Shown: piece by piece, positions 6,404 to 13,419 of the stretch | Layout of the letters: each line of letters starts with the position of its first letter | How positions within the stretch are numbered: position 1 is the first letter of the stretch | Assembly: GCA_002334985.1 (NCBI GenBank) | Contig: DDBY01000091.1 | Coordinates: 1 to 29,852, forward strand | Reading direction: 5' to 3' | DNA length: 29,852 bases | Origin: Micavibrio sp. UBA2020 | GTDB lineage: Bacteria; Pseudomonadota; Alphaproteobacteria; Micavibrionales; UBA2020 | Notes under the pieces: generated by a model | The model's database searches: none | The model's input: the letters and a program-made list of their open reading frames with translations, nothing else | What the model was told of the DNA's origin: nothing | Program-made: the position numbers and the translations under genes

Positions 6404-7105
6404 TCAGGTCAGGCGGCGGATACAAAGCGCAAGGCCGGACAAAAGCGCGGCCGTTTCGTCTGTTTCCGCCTCTTCCCCCTCCACCGCGTCGCGCGGGGCG
6501 AGGGCTTTATAGCCATGCGCCATCAGCGCCTTGGCCTGTTTGCGGCTGAAACCTGCATCGCGCAGGACGGCCTCCACATCTTTTTCGGCGGGGACATGCC
6601 CCGCGGCAAATTGCGATTTGACGGCGCGGATACGCGCGCGTTCGTTGGCTGGAAAAGTCACGATGGATACTTCCAGCAAATCAAGCTCGGTCAAAAGCCG
6701 CACGCCGTTTTGCGCATCGCGCACCGATTTCACGGTGCGGTAGCCGATGGAAAGGCCGCTCACCACATTTTCACGCAAAAGCGCATAGGCTTCGCGCGCC
6801 TGCGCAATGTCATCGGTAAAAAGCTTTCCGCGTACATAAAGCCCGTGGCTGTCTTCGTGCATGTCCAGCCATTGACCGATGGGTTTTTGCACATCGTGCT
6901 GCCACAGCATCGGCGGCAGGCGGCCTTCGGCGCGCAAATCGCCAAGGCTGCTGGCGAAGGCGCCGGGGGCGATGCGGTCATTCGCGCTATCGACGTTGCC
7001 GAATACGGCGGCGTAGCCTTCGAATATGCCGCTTGGGGCGAATTTCAATTCTGCCGCGGCGTCCATGATGGCGGCGGCGGTTGTTTCGGGCTTGGGGGCG
7101 TGCAT
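6404..7105 (-). CDS. Prohead maturation protease, HK97 type (peptidase U35)
   Basis: This 233-residue serine protease cleaves the capsid N-arm during head maturation. The visible signature is GIFEGYAAVFGNVDSANDRIAPGAF (residues 26-50), MLWQHDVQKPIGQW with the catalytic His at about 70, and ENVVSGLSIGYRTV with the catalytic Ser at about 119 in LSIGY. ELDLLEVSIVTFPANERARI follows as the third conserved block. A Glu-rich helical tail completes it. ATG 7105 is chosen over an upstream start at 7147: AGGAG lies 8 bases before it and the TGA of the preceding gene overlaps it as TGATG. It is located directly before the capsid gene. Confidence 0.95.
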   Translation of the reverse strand: MHAPKPETTAAAIMDAAAELKFAPSGIFEGYAAVFGNVDSANDRIAPGAFASSLGDLRAEGRLPPMLWQHDVQKPIGQWLDMHEDSHGLYVRGKLFTDDIAQAREAYALLRENVVSGLSIGYRTVKSVRDAQNGVRLLTELDLLEVSIVTFPANERARIRAVKSQFAAGHVPAEKDVEAVLRDAGFSRKQAKALMAHGYKALAPRDAVEGEEAETDETAALLSGLALCIRRLT

Positions 7106-7473
7106 CAGGGGGTCTCCTCTGCGCTCAGGATAACGGGGTGAATGCACAGCGGCCCTTCGGCCACCACCAGCGTTTGCCCGCCGATGCTCAGGCGCAGCTG
7201 GCCGAAAAAATCGCCCATCATTGCCGTGCCGTGCGCGCTTAAAAGATTCGTATCGATGCTGACCTGTGCGGCGCTGCCCGCAAGCGTGATGCCGCCTTCG
7301 CTGCCGCTGGTCAGGCTGACAAGCGCCCGCTCGCCCGCGCGGCGGGCAATGCGGTATTCGGCGCTGGCGCCCGCCAGCACGGCGGCATCGCCGGCGCTGT
7401 CGGTGACATTGAATATAATCTCGAAACGCTCGCCGCTGCGCGCTTCGATAAGCGGGTGGATGGCGGTATGCAT
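7105..7473 (-). CDS. Small Ig-like phage protein associated with fibre
   Basis: This 122-residue protein is predicted to be all-beta. It begins IHPLIEARSGERFEIIFNVTDSAGDAAVLAGASAEYRIARRAGERALVSLTSGSEGGITLAGSAAQVSID and ends GQLRLSIGGQTLVVAEGPLCIHPVIL. This is the layout of short Ig-like domains found beside phage fibre and baseplate genes (G-x-x-x-x-WRVAR...GITxxG...VxIxxxDT...GxYxxELxVxD...VxxGxLTVxP). I infer a structural or adaptor role with the fibre encoded just upstream. GGGG precedes ATG 7473. The stop overlaps the protease start. The family link is from pattern memory. Confidence 0.55.
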   Translation of the reverse strand: MHTAIHPLIEARSGERFEIIFNVTDSAGDAAVLAGASAEYRIARRAGERALVSLTSGSEGGITLAGSAAQVSIDTNLLSAHGTAMMGDFFGQLRLSIGGQTLVVAEGPLCIHPVILSAEETP

Positions 7474-7486
7474 GAATACCCCTTTC

Positions 7487-7744
7487 TTACGGGACGATAA
7501 GGCGGATATGAATATGCCGCGCCGCTTGAAAACGCGCGGGTGCGGTTTGTATCAGCGCCGCCAGCGCGGGCAGCGTATAGGCATCGCCGAATACGGCCAT
7601 TTGCGCGCAGGTATTTCGGTGCGCGGCATGCAGCTGCACCCGCGGTGCAAAAACGGCCTTATGCGCGCCCTTTGCGGCTGCGCCATCTGCCGCGCTCGTC
7701 ACGCCAATCGCGCTATGGCCGATGCCGCGCAAGCCGGTTGTCAT
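7487..7744 (-). CDS. Small hypothetical protein downstream of the fibre gene
   Basis: This 85-residue protein is not recognised. It is rich in Ala and His, with no membrane segment and no obvious motif; the last part (HIHIRLIVP) is strand-like. Support for it being real is its start: ATG 7744 overlaps the fibre stop as ATGA, the coupling used by many genes in this operon. It also fills a gap that would otherwise be an unusual non-coding hole between fibre and Ig-like gene. It may be a fibre assembly factor by position only. Confidence 0.5.
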   Translation of the reverse strand: MTTGLRGIGHSAIGVTSAADGAAAKGAHKAVFAPRVQLHAAHRNTCAQMAVFGDAYTLPALAALIQTAPARFQAARHIHIRLIVP

Positions 7745-9588
7745 GCGCGCTCCACAAACAGGGCTTCGTAATCCAGATACAAATACCGCGCGGTGGTGCC
7801 GGCGGCTTTTTGTATGGCGGCGGATACGGGGTTATACAGCATCGGGCTTATCAGCTGGCTATGCACGGCGCAGGGCACGCCGTTGATGGAAAGCGCGGCG
7901 GTAATATCGCCATCCGCGCTTGCGCCCTGCACGCTCAATTCCATGTCGTACCAGACGCCCGCTTCGACGGCTATGCCGGTATCGACATCGCTGAGCGCGC
8001 TGGCGTTGCGGCGGCGCAGAACCCAGTTGGCGCTGTCCTTGTCGTAGTACCAGTAAAACCCGATGGCGGTGGCAGGCGCGGTATTCGCCGCTGTGCCGAT
8101 GGTAACGCCGCCCCAGACGCGAATTTCCTGCGAGCCGGACGCCGTCAGGTTTGCAAGCCTGATACGGCTCAAAAGCCGCAATTTTTTACCCGGCGCATGC
8201 AGCATCATGGCCGCTGTGCCAAGCCCGCGCAGCGCGCAGCCGCTGGCGGTTGTGCCGGTGGACAGGCGGCAAACACCTACGGCGTCAGTGTTGATGGTGG
8301 CATCGGCCTCCAGCGTGGCGGCATTTGCGTTGGTGCCGGATGTGGCAGGCGTAAAGCCGCCCGCCTCAACGCCGTTGAAATGGTTGAACGTCACGCTATG
8401 GCGCGGGTGAAACCCTGCACGCAGCAAGGCGGCATCCAGCGTGCCGATGGCGGCCGCCACATTATCCCCCGCTGCATGTACGCAAGCAGCATCGTCGAAA
8501 TCAATTTCCGCCGCATCGGGCGCGTCAACCTCCGGCGGTGTTGGCAGGGGGTGAAAGCCTTTCGCGCCTGCGCCGTTGGTGCCGTAATATTTATCTGCGC
8601 CGGGGCTTGTCTCGTCGCCGCTCAGGGCGAAACTGCGGTCTGCGGACAAATCGCCCCCGCCGCTGAGACTGCCCGCGGCGCCGATGCTGAGGCTTGTGGC
8701 GGCCTTTGCGTCTAGTGCGGATTCAAGCCCCGTGACGTCCGTTATCGCATGCGCGTGCGACAGGGGCGCGCGGCTGTCAAGTGCATCGCCAAGGCCGCTG
8801 ACAGCGGATATTTCATGCGTATGCGACACCGCCGCCTTCGCCGCCAGCGCGGCGGTCAGGCCGTCAATATCCGCAGTGCCGTGCGTATGCGCGGCAGGCG
8901 CGTAATCTTCAAGGATAAGCGAAAGCCCGCCAATATCCGCGCTGCTATGTGTATGCGCATTATCCGCCTTCGCCGCGAGCGCGGCGGCAAGGCCGGAAAT
9001 ATCATCCATGTCATGGCCGTGCGCGCTATCTGCCTTGCCTGCCAGCGCGTCTTCAAGCCCGCTGATGTCTGCGGGCGTATGGCCATGCGTGGCCGCAGCT
9101 TTGGCGGCAAGGGCGGCGGCAAGCCCTGCAATATCTTCGCTGCCGTGCGTATGTGCCGCGGCGGCTTTGCCCGCCAGCGCAGACGACAGCCCGCTTACCT
9201 GCGCAATCCCCAGCGCCGCGGCCTGCCATGCATCGCCGCTATATGAAAGAACGTCCCCAGAGGTTGCATCCGCGGGGAGTACCAGTTGCCGCGCAGCGGG
9301 GATGTCGTTGACGATGTCTTTTTCCCCTGCGGAAAAATCCACCTTCGCCCCGCCGCTGCTGGACGCCAGCGCGTTATCGCGTACCAGCGTTTGCGCATCA
9401 GACAGGTGGCCGGTGCCGACTTCCCACTCGCCCGCGCTGCGGTGGCGGATGAAATAGAAAAAAACATCGCTGCCGCCCGTGCCAAACGCATCGGCAAAAC
9501 TGCGGCATCCGGCCACAGCCGCAAGCAGCAGCGCACCCGTGCCGGACGAGGCTGTTTTTTGCGCTACGAAATTTGCAATTGCGTTCAT
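7741..9588 (-). CDS. Phage fibre with seven HxH repeats and lectin-like C-terminus
   Basis: This 615-residue protein has three parts. Residues 1-115 form an N-terminal domain (ASSGTGALLLAAVAGCRSFADAF...EWEVGTGHLSD...DNALASSSGGAKVDFSAGEKDIVNDIPA) of a type seen at the N-terminus of many phage tail or fibre proteins. Residues about 132-297 are seven 22-residue repeats, GLxxALAxKAxxxHTHxxxDI, with an HxH pair in each. Residues about 420-615 are strand-rich (LRLLSRIRLANLTASGSQEIRVWGGV, IGFYWYYDKDSANWVLRRRN, WYDMELSVQG) and resemble a concanavalin-type lectin fold, probably the receptor-binding head. It most likely trimerises. Position between portal and protease is odd: it suggests either a head fibre or a transplanted tail-fibre cassette. 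Start and stop both overlap neighbours as ATGA. Confidence 0.85.
   Translation of the reverse strand: MNAIANFVAQKTASSGTGALLLAAVAGCRSFADAFGTGGSDVFFYFIRHRSAGEWEVGTGHLSDAQTLVRDNALASSSGGAKVDFSAGEKDIVNDIPAARQLVLPADATSGDVLSYSGDAWQAAALGIAQVSGLSSALAGKAAAAHTHGSEDIAGLAAALAAKAAATHGHTPADISGLEDALAGKADSAHGHDMDDISGLAAALAAKADNAHTHSSADIGGLSLILEDYAPAAHTHGTADIDGLTAALAAKAAVSHTHEISAVSGLGDALDSRAPLSHAHAITDVTGLESALDAKAATSLSIGAAGSLSGGGDLSADRSFALSGDETSPGADKYYGTNGAGAKGFHPLPTPPEVDAPDAAEIDFDDAACVHAAGDNVAAAIGTLDAALLRAGFHPRHSVTFNHFNGVEAGGFTPATSGTNANAATLEADATINTDAVGVCRLSTGTTASGCALRGLGTAAMMLHAPGKKLRLLSRIRLANLTASGSQEIRVWGGVTIGTAANTAPATAIGFYWYYDKDSANWVLRRRNASALSDVDTGIAVEAGVWYDMELSVQGASADGDITAALSINGVPCAVHSQLISPMLYNPVSAAIQKAAGTTARYLYLDYEALFVERA
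8698..9195 (-). repeat. Seven 66-base coding repeats in the fibre gene
   Basis: The translated repeats are exactly 22 residues apart, counted from the first His of each pair (residues 146, 168, 190, 212, 234, 256, 278). The pairs are HTH, HGH, HGH, HTH, HTH, HTH and HAH. HxH motifs in trimeric fibres such as T4 gp37 bind iron, so these may be metal-stabilised segments of the shaft. Confidence 0.85.
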
Positions 9589-9971
9589 GCCTTTATCCTT
9601 TGGCGGTGCAGGGCGGGCGTTGTTGCGGCGGGCGGGCGGCGCGGTGCGGCGCAGGCGCTATCGGGCAGGCAGGCAAAAAAACGCTGCACGGTGGATAGCG
9701 GCGCGGCGAACCCCTCCGCCAGCAGCGCATCGCCGAGGGTGTAATAATCCACACAATCGCCGCTTTGCTGCAAAAACATCTGCATCAGGGTGATAACTTC
9801 GCTCACGCGCCAATCGCCTTTTGCAAAACGGCGGGCGAGCGCGCCAAGCGCGCCCATTTCATCCTCCACAGCGCAAACAAAGCGGGCGCTCATCTGCAAA
9901 CGGTAAAGCTTGCCCGCGTGGCGGAAATTGAAGGCAGGCGGCGGGGCGGGTGTATGTGCGGCTTCGTTCAT
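9585..9971 (-). CDS. Small chaperone-like protein between portal and fibre
   Basis: This 128-residue protein sits between the portal and fibre genes, with ATGA overlaps at both ends (portal stop 9968, fibre start 9588). Its middle, KLYRLQMSARFVCAVEDEMGALGALARRFAKGDWRVSEVITLMQMFLQQSG, resembles the GTA gp10 / tail-assembly-chaperone pattern (LTLGALAELExxLGxxSLxALxxRFExGxxSxxDVLxLLxxGL). The next part (YYTLGDALLAEGFAAPLSTVQRFFACL) would continue that fold. The C-terminal 25 residues are Pro/Ala/Arg-rich. If the resemblance is real it is a second chaperone of the type also encoded at 726-1079, displaced into the head region beside the fibre. The similarity is weak and unverified. Confidence 0.6.
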   Translation of the reverse strand: MNEAAHTPAPPPAFNFRHAGKLYRLQMSARFVCAVEDEMGALGALARRFAKGDWRVSEVITLMQMFLQQSGDCVDYYTLGDALLAEGFAAPLSTVQRFFACLPDSACAAPRRPPAATTPALHRQRIKA

Positions 9972-11179
9972 GCTTGCGCCCCTTCCAGTTTGTCGCCGCC
10001 GTCAATCGGCGCAAGGCCGAGTGCGGCGCGCTTTTCGTTGACTGTCATGAAGCCCGCATCGTTGATACGCTGCCAGACTTTTTCGCGGCGCAGGGCAAAG
10101 GCCTCGATTTTATCAATGTCGTAATCGATGCGGATGTCACCGCCGAAGCGCGGGGCAAGCCAGTGGTTCAGCTCGTCCTTCACATGGTCAATCAACGGCA
10201 AAACGGCGTCGTCGAAAAGGGCAAGCCGCGCCTGCTCGAAATTCGCGAAGGTGAGCGAGCCGTCAATGCCCACCAGCTGCGGCGGCACATGAAACGCCAG
10301 CGCGATTTCGCGCGCCGATACGTCTTTTCCGGCCAGCCAGTCCATGTCCTTGGGGCTCAGCGACATTTCGCGCCAGTCGAGCCCCCCTTCCAAAACCAGC
10401 GGGCGGCCTGCATTGCCGCTGCCGCTGAAAAAGTTTTCCAGCTCGGCCTTCAGCCCCTCGCGCTGCTCGTCGGTCAGGGTGGCGGCGGTGTCGCTGTGCG
10501 GGGGTTTATAAACCAGTGCGCCCGACGGCCTGCCCGATGATTGCAAAAGCGCGGCGTTCCAGCGGCCGGCGTCGTTGTGCTGGTCGATGCTGGCGGCGGC
10601 GGCCTCCAGCGGGCTCATGCCGTACCAGTCGTCCAGCGGGTGAAAAGCTTTGAGGTGCAAAAGCCTGCTTTTACCCCCCAGCATATCGACGGGGAAATCG
10701 ACGCTGCGTCCCCCGACGCTGTATCTATAGGCAGACGGCAGCCCATGCGCGCCCGGAATAACCCGCAGGCGGTCGGGGCGCAGCGTCCACAGTTCGCGCG
10801 GCGGGGTATCTTCGCCGCCGACGGCTTCGATATAACTGTTGCCCGCAATCAGGTAAAACGCATAAACGGCTTCGAACAGCTCCGCGCCGCCCTGCATGGG
10901 GTTCGGCTGGGTCAAAAGCCTTGCCAGCGGATGCTCTTCCAGCCGCGTTTTATGCACGGCCTTACCCTGCATAACCACCCACGGCACGGCCGCCGCGCTC
11001 TGGCTTATCAGGCGCACGCAGCGGTGGGCGATAACGTTTTTCTGGTACCCCTCGCGCGCCAGCTGGTCGTACTGGCGCGGCGTGAAACGCGGCTGCAAGG
11101 TGCCTGATTGCACCATCAGCGGCGCGCTCGCGCTCGCCTTCACGGCTTTTTTGGATAAGAAAATATTTTTCCAGCCCAT
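9968..11179 (-). CDS. Portal protein, HK97 family
   Basis: This 403-residue protein forms the dodecameric DNA gate of the head. Family blocks visible include the N-terminal YQKNVIAHRCVRLISQSAAAVPWVV, HPLARLLTQPNPMQGGAELFEAVYAFYLIAGNSYIEAVG, PRELWTLRPDRLRVIPG, LLHLKAFHPLDDWYGMSPLEAAAASIDQHNDAGRWNAALLQSSGRPSGALV, WREMSLSPKDMDWLAGKDVSAREIALAFHVPPQLVGI and FANFEQARLALFDDAVLPLIDHVKDELNHWL. This is the standard HK97/RcGTA gp3 sequence of motifs. ATG 11179 is chosen because GGAG lies 8 bases upstream; an earlier in-frame start at 11245 would overlap the terminase stop and adds 22 residues of unlikely sequence. Confidence 0.95.
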   Translation of the reverse strand: MGWKNIFLSKKAVKASASAPLMVQSGTLQPRFTPRQYDQLAREGYQKNVIAHRCVRLISQSAAAVPWVVMQGKAVHKTRLEEHPLARLLTQPNPMQGGAELFEAVYAFYLIAGNSYIEAVGGEDTPPRELWTLRPDRLRVIPGAHGLPSAYRYSVGGRSVDFPVDMLGGKSRLLHLKAFHPLDDWYGMSPLEAAAASIDQHNDAGRWNAALLQSSGRPSGALVYKPPHSDTAATLTDEQREGLKAELENFFSGSGNAGRPLVLEGGLDWREMSLSPKDMDWLAGKDVSAREIALAFHVPPQLVGIDGSLTFANFEQARLALFDDAVLPLIDHVKDELNHWLAPRFGGDIRIDYDIDKIEAFALRREKVWQRINDAGFMTVNEKRAALGLAPIDGGDKLEGAQA

Positions 11180-11229
11180 GCGGGTACTCCGGCTTTTGTT
11201 GTTGTGTTCGGGGTCGGGTATCCGGTGTT

Positions 11230-12678
11230 TTAATCCGGCTGCCATATCATCGGGCGCGGCTCTTTGCGCGGGGCCAGCATCAGCTCGCTTAGCGCCCAGA
11301 CGCGCGCATCCACGCGGTCGGGGCTTTTGGCATCTTGCAGCGGGTCAAACCGGCACATCTGGTCTTCCAGCGCCGGAAACGCGCCGAGGTGATGCACCAT
11401 CCCGCGCGCGTCCAGGGCGGCGATGGGCTCCGCCCGCGCCATCTTGCCGCGGCTGGCGTGCACCGATTTATAGGCGATGCTGGCATCGAAACTGCGCAGC
11501 GTATGTTCGACCAAATCGCCGCCCTGGTTGACCTCGGTGACCACACGGTCGGCCTGATATTTGTAATAGGCTGTAATCACGGCCGATGCCCATTCGGGCG
11601 GGCTCATACGGCCTGACAAATCCGCGATGATATACCCGCGGCCATCGGCGCCGAGGCCGGCGACAATAATGCCCGTCTCGTCACTATACCGGCCCGATGT
11701 CACAGCGGGGTCAACCGCGACGACGATGCGTTTCATTTCCGGCGCGTCTGCGGGGTGGCGGCGGGCGCGGTCGATGCCGGCACGCTCCCACAGTGCGTTC
11801 GGGCGGTCGCTGTGAAACGCTTCTTCGGCGCTTGACGGATATTCGCGGCGAAATGTCCAGATGCCGCCCAGCTCTTCCATTTTCACGCGCCGCCAGTAAA
11901 GCTGCGCATCGTCAAGGCCATAGGCGGCCTGATAATCTTTTTCCTCCGCGCTTGCGGTGAAGTCCGCAGGAGGCGTTTTGCGGTATTCGTCCTGCCAGAA
12001 CCACGGCACGAAAACAAACGTGTATCCGCCGCGCCCCTTTTGCGCATCCATGCACATCTGGTAAAAAAGCCCCGCCGCGCCGCCGGATGTGCTCTCTAAA
12101 ATAATCTCGGTGCCTTTTTCGTCCGGCACGGCTTGCAGCGCCCCTGCGACGTGCTGTTCCGCCTGCGCCCAATAGGCAACTTCGGAGCCGTGAAAATATT
12201 GCAGCGTATGCGCGCGTCCCACCCCTGACGATTTCGCCGTGCCGACGGCATAGCCTGAATCAAGCCTGCCGAAAACCAGTTCGCGCGATGAACGGCGCGT
12301 GGCCAGCGGGCGCACCGCTTCGGGGCAGTTCTCGTAAAACCTTTGCACCATCGCATGAATGGCGCGCGAAGCGTCTTCCAGATGCGTCAGGATAAACGCC
12401 CGCACACCGCGCCGGTGCGTGACTTTCCAGTAAAACCGCGCCTGAACGTAAGTGGAGCAGCCTTGTTGCCGCCCCTTTAAAATCAGCGCCCGCACGCGGC
12501 CGGTGGTGACCAGCTGCTCTTCCAGTTTTTCGTGTATATATTTCTGCGCACTGTTCAGCTTCAAGGGCACAATGCGCCCGCCCTTGGCGCGTACCTTCAG
12601 GCATTTTGCTGCGTAATGCGCAAAATCCGCCATCAGCCGCGCGCGAATGCGGCGCTCTTTTTCATTCATGGGCTGCAT
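11230..12678 (-). CDS. terL: Terminase large subunit
   Basis: This 482-residue packaging motor has an ATPase domain and a nuclease domain. The Walker A-like motif is KGRQQGCST (68-76). A Walker B region is LQYFHGSEVAYW with acidic Glu near 166, and the coupling motif is EIILESTSGG (191-200). The C-terminal RNase H-like nuclease shows VVAVDPAVTSG with Asp 323, VVTEVNQGGD with Glu 382 and DRVDARVWALSEL with Asp 457, which are the expected metal ligands. It pumps DNA into the prohead through the portal encoded next. ATG 12678 is used; a second ATG at 12669 is equally possible, as neither has a clear ribosome-binding site. All key residues are present, so the motor looks intact. Confidence 0.95.
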   Translation of the reverse strand: MQPMNEKERRIRARLMADFAHYAAKCLKVRAKGGRIVPLKLNSAQKYIHEKLEEQLVTTGRVRALILKGRQQGCSTYVQARFYWKVTHRRGVRAFILTHLEDASRAIHAMVQRFYENCPEAVRPLATRRSSRELVFGRLDSGYAVGTAKSSGVGRAHTLQYFHGSEVAYWAQAEQHVAGALQAVPDEKGTEIILESTSGGAAGLFYQMCMDAQKGRGGYTFVFVPWFWQDEYRKTPPADFTASAEEKDYQAAYGLDDAQLYWRRVKMEELGGIWTFRREYPSSAEEAFHSDRPNALWERAGIDRARRHPADAPEMKRIVVAVDPAVTSGRYSDETGIIVAGLGADGRGYIIADLSGRMSPPEWASAVITAYYKYQADRVVTEVNQGGDLVEHTLRSFDASIAYKSVHASRGKMARAEPIAALDARGMVHHLGAFPALEDQMCRFDPLQDAKSPDRVDARVWALSELMLAPRKEPRPMIWQPD

Positions 12679-12686
12679 GGCGGGGT

Positions 12687-12974
12687 TTATTCGAGCGCCC
12701 GCAGCGCGTCTTCATGCGCGCGGGTGGTTTCTTTGTCCTTGCCTGCGCCGTCTGCGGTTTGCGCGGCGAGGTCGGGCAGGGTCTTTTTCAAAAGCGCCAG
12801 CGCGGCGCTCACCTGCGTTGATGTCATTTTTTTCGCGCCCAGCACATGCTGTTCCAGTGCGTCGATAATCGCGCGGGCGTCAATGGCACGGCGCGGGTCT
12901 TTGCGCGCAGGCGCCTTTTTCGCTGGCCGCTTTTTTATCTGCGTGGTTTTTTTCGTTTTTGTTTTGCTTGCCAT
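12687..12974 (-). CDS. Terminase small subunit-like DNA-binding protein
   Basis: This 95-residue protein starts with a very basic region (MASKTKTKKTTQIKKRPAKKAPARKDPRR) and continues with helical DARAIIDALEQHVLGAKKMTSTQVSAALALLKKTLPDLAAQ. The 'LxxHVLGxxxMTxTQVxAAxxLLKKxLPDL' block is familiar from short phage proteins encoded directly before the large terminase and usually taken to be the small subunit. That role, recognising DNA for packaging, is inferred. ATG 12974 is chosen over a TTG at 12998, which lies in the terminator hairpin. Only 8 bases separate it from the large subunit gene. It is the first gene of the head-tail operon. Confidence 0.65.
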   Translation of the reverse strand: MASKTKTKKTTQIKKRPAKKAPARKDPRRAIDARAIIDALEQHVLGAKKMTSTQVSAALALLKKTLPDLAAQTADGAGKDKETTRAHEDALRALE

Positions 12975-12996
12975 GGCTGTGTCAGGGCCTCGATAC

Positions 12997-13030
12997 AAAA
13001 AACCCGCTGCCGTGGGGCGCGGGTTTTTTT
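12997..13030. terminator. Bidirectional intrinsic terminator
   Basis: AAAAAACCCGC (12997-13007) and GCGGGTTTTTT (13019-13029) are perfectly complementary around an 11-base loop, so a U run follows a GC stem on either strand. On the minus strand it lies only 22 bases before the first gene of the phage-like operon. It either insulates that operon from transcription entering from the right or controls it by attenuation. Confidence 0.85.
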
Positions 13031-13315
13031 AAAAGATGTTTGGGGGTTCGTGTCCGTTCAACCCGCAATTCGGGAGCATGGTTGGATTTGGCCAAAAATG
13101 ACGCCCGCTGGCAAAATGTTTTTTTCGCACTCCCTTTGCCGCCTTATGCAGGCCCGGCTTTTTGTGTGGATGCTCAGGGGGATAGGCTGGCCTTGCGGGC
13201 CGGCTGTTTGCGGTGCGGCGGGCGGGGGCGAATCAAAAATCCGGCTTTGTTGCCATGGGTTGCATCCGGTTTCAGAAACGCGCGACGGCACGCGCGGCGC
13301 AGGGCTAAGGCATTT
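13031..13315. other. Intergenic region between phage-like operon and ankyrin island
   Basis: No convincing gene is seen here. A minus-strand open frame at 13058-13327 (89 codons) has no ribosome-binding site, no family resemblance and a Pro/Arg/Cys composition like a random GC-rich frame. No tRNA arm pattern is complete; GGTTCGTGTCC near 13055 lacks the conserved T-loop adenine. A GC hairpin (about 13186-13207) is present. The region could hold a phage or GTA boundary or a small RNA ending at the terminator at 12997-13030, but I see no direct support. Confidence 0.4.
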
Positions 13316-13353
13316 AAATTCAGACATTTAATGCCAAAATCTGCCCTGAATTT
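13316..13353. repeat. Inverted repeat overlapping the promoter (candidate operator)
   Basis: AAATTCAG (13316-13323) and CTGAATTT (13346-13353) are perfect 8-base inverted copies with 22 bases between them. The right arm overlaps the first bases of the -35 box at 13352. The related words GACATTTA (13323-13330 and 13354-13361) recur beside each arm as a direct repeat. A dimeric repressor or activator could bind here. Confidence 0.45.
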
Positions 13354-13380
13354 GACATTTACATATATAAACCTTAGGAT
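13352..13380 (+). promoter_or_regulatory. Sigma-70-like promoter of the first ankyrin gene
   Basis: A perfect TTGACA (13352-13357) is followed by a 17-base A/T-rich spacer and TAGGAT (13375-13380). Transcription would start near 13387, about 33 bases before the ATG at 13420. It is one of the strongest-looking promoters in the window. Confidence 0.65.
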
Positions 13381-13419
13381 AAAGCTCTTTTGTTTCACCC
13401 GCCAAAGGTTTCAAGCGGC

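Noticed and set aside
13050..13080. tRNA-like T-arm (GGTTCGTGTCC)
   Set aside because: The invariant T-loop adenine is missing, flanking bases do not pair as a T stem, and no acceptor or anticodon arms are visible.
13058..13327. Minus-strand open frame in the intergenic boundary
   Set aside because: No ribosome-binding site, unusual Pro/Cys/Arg composition, no motif; looks like a chance frame.
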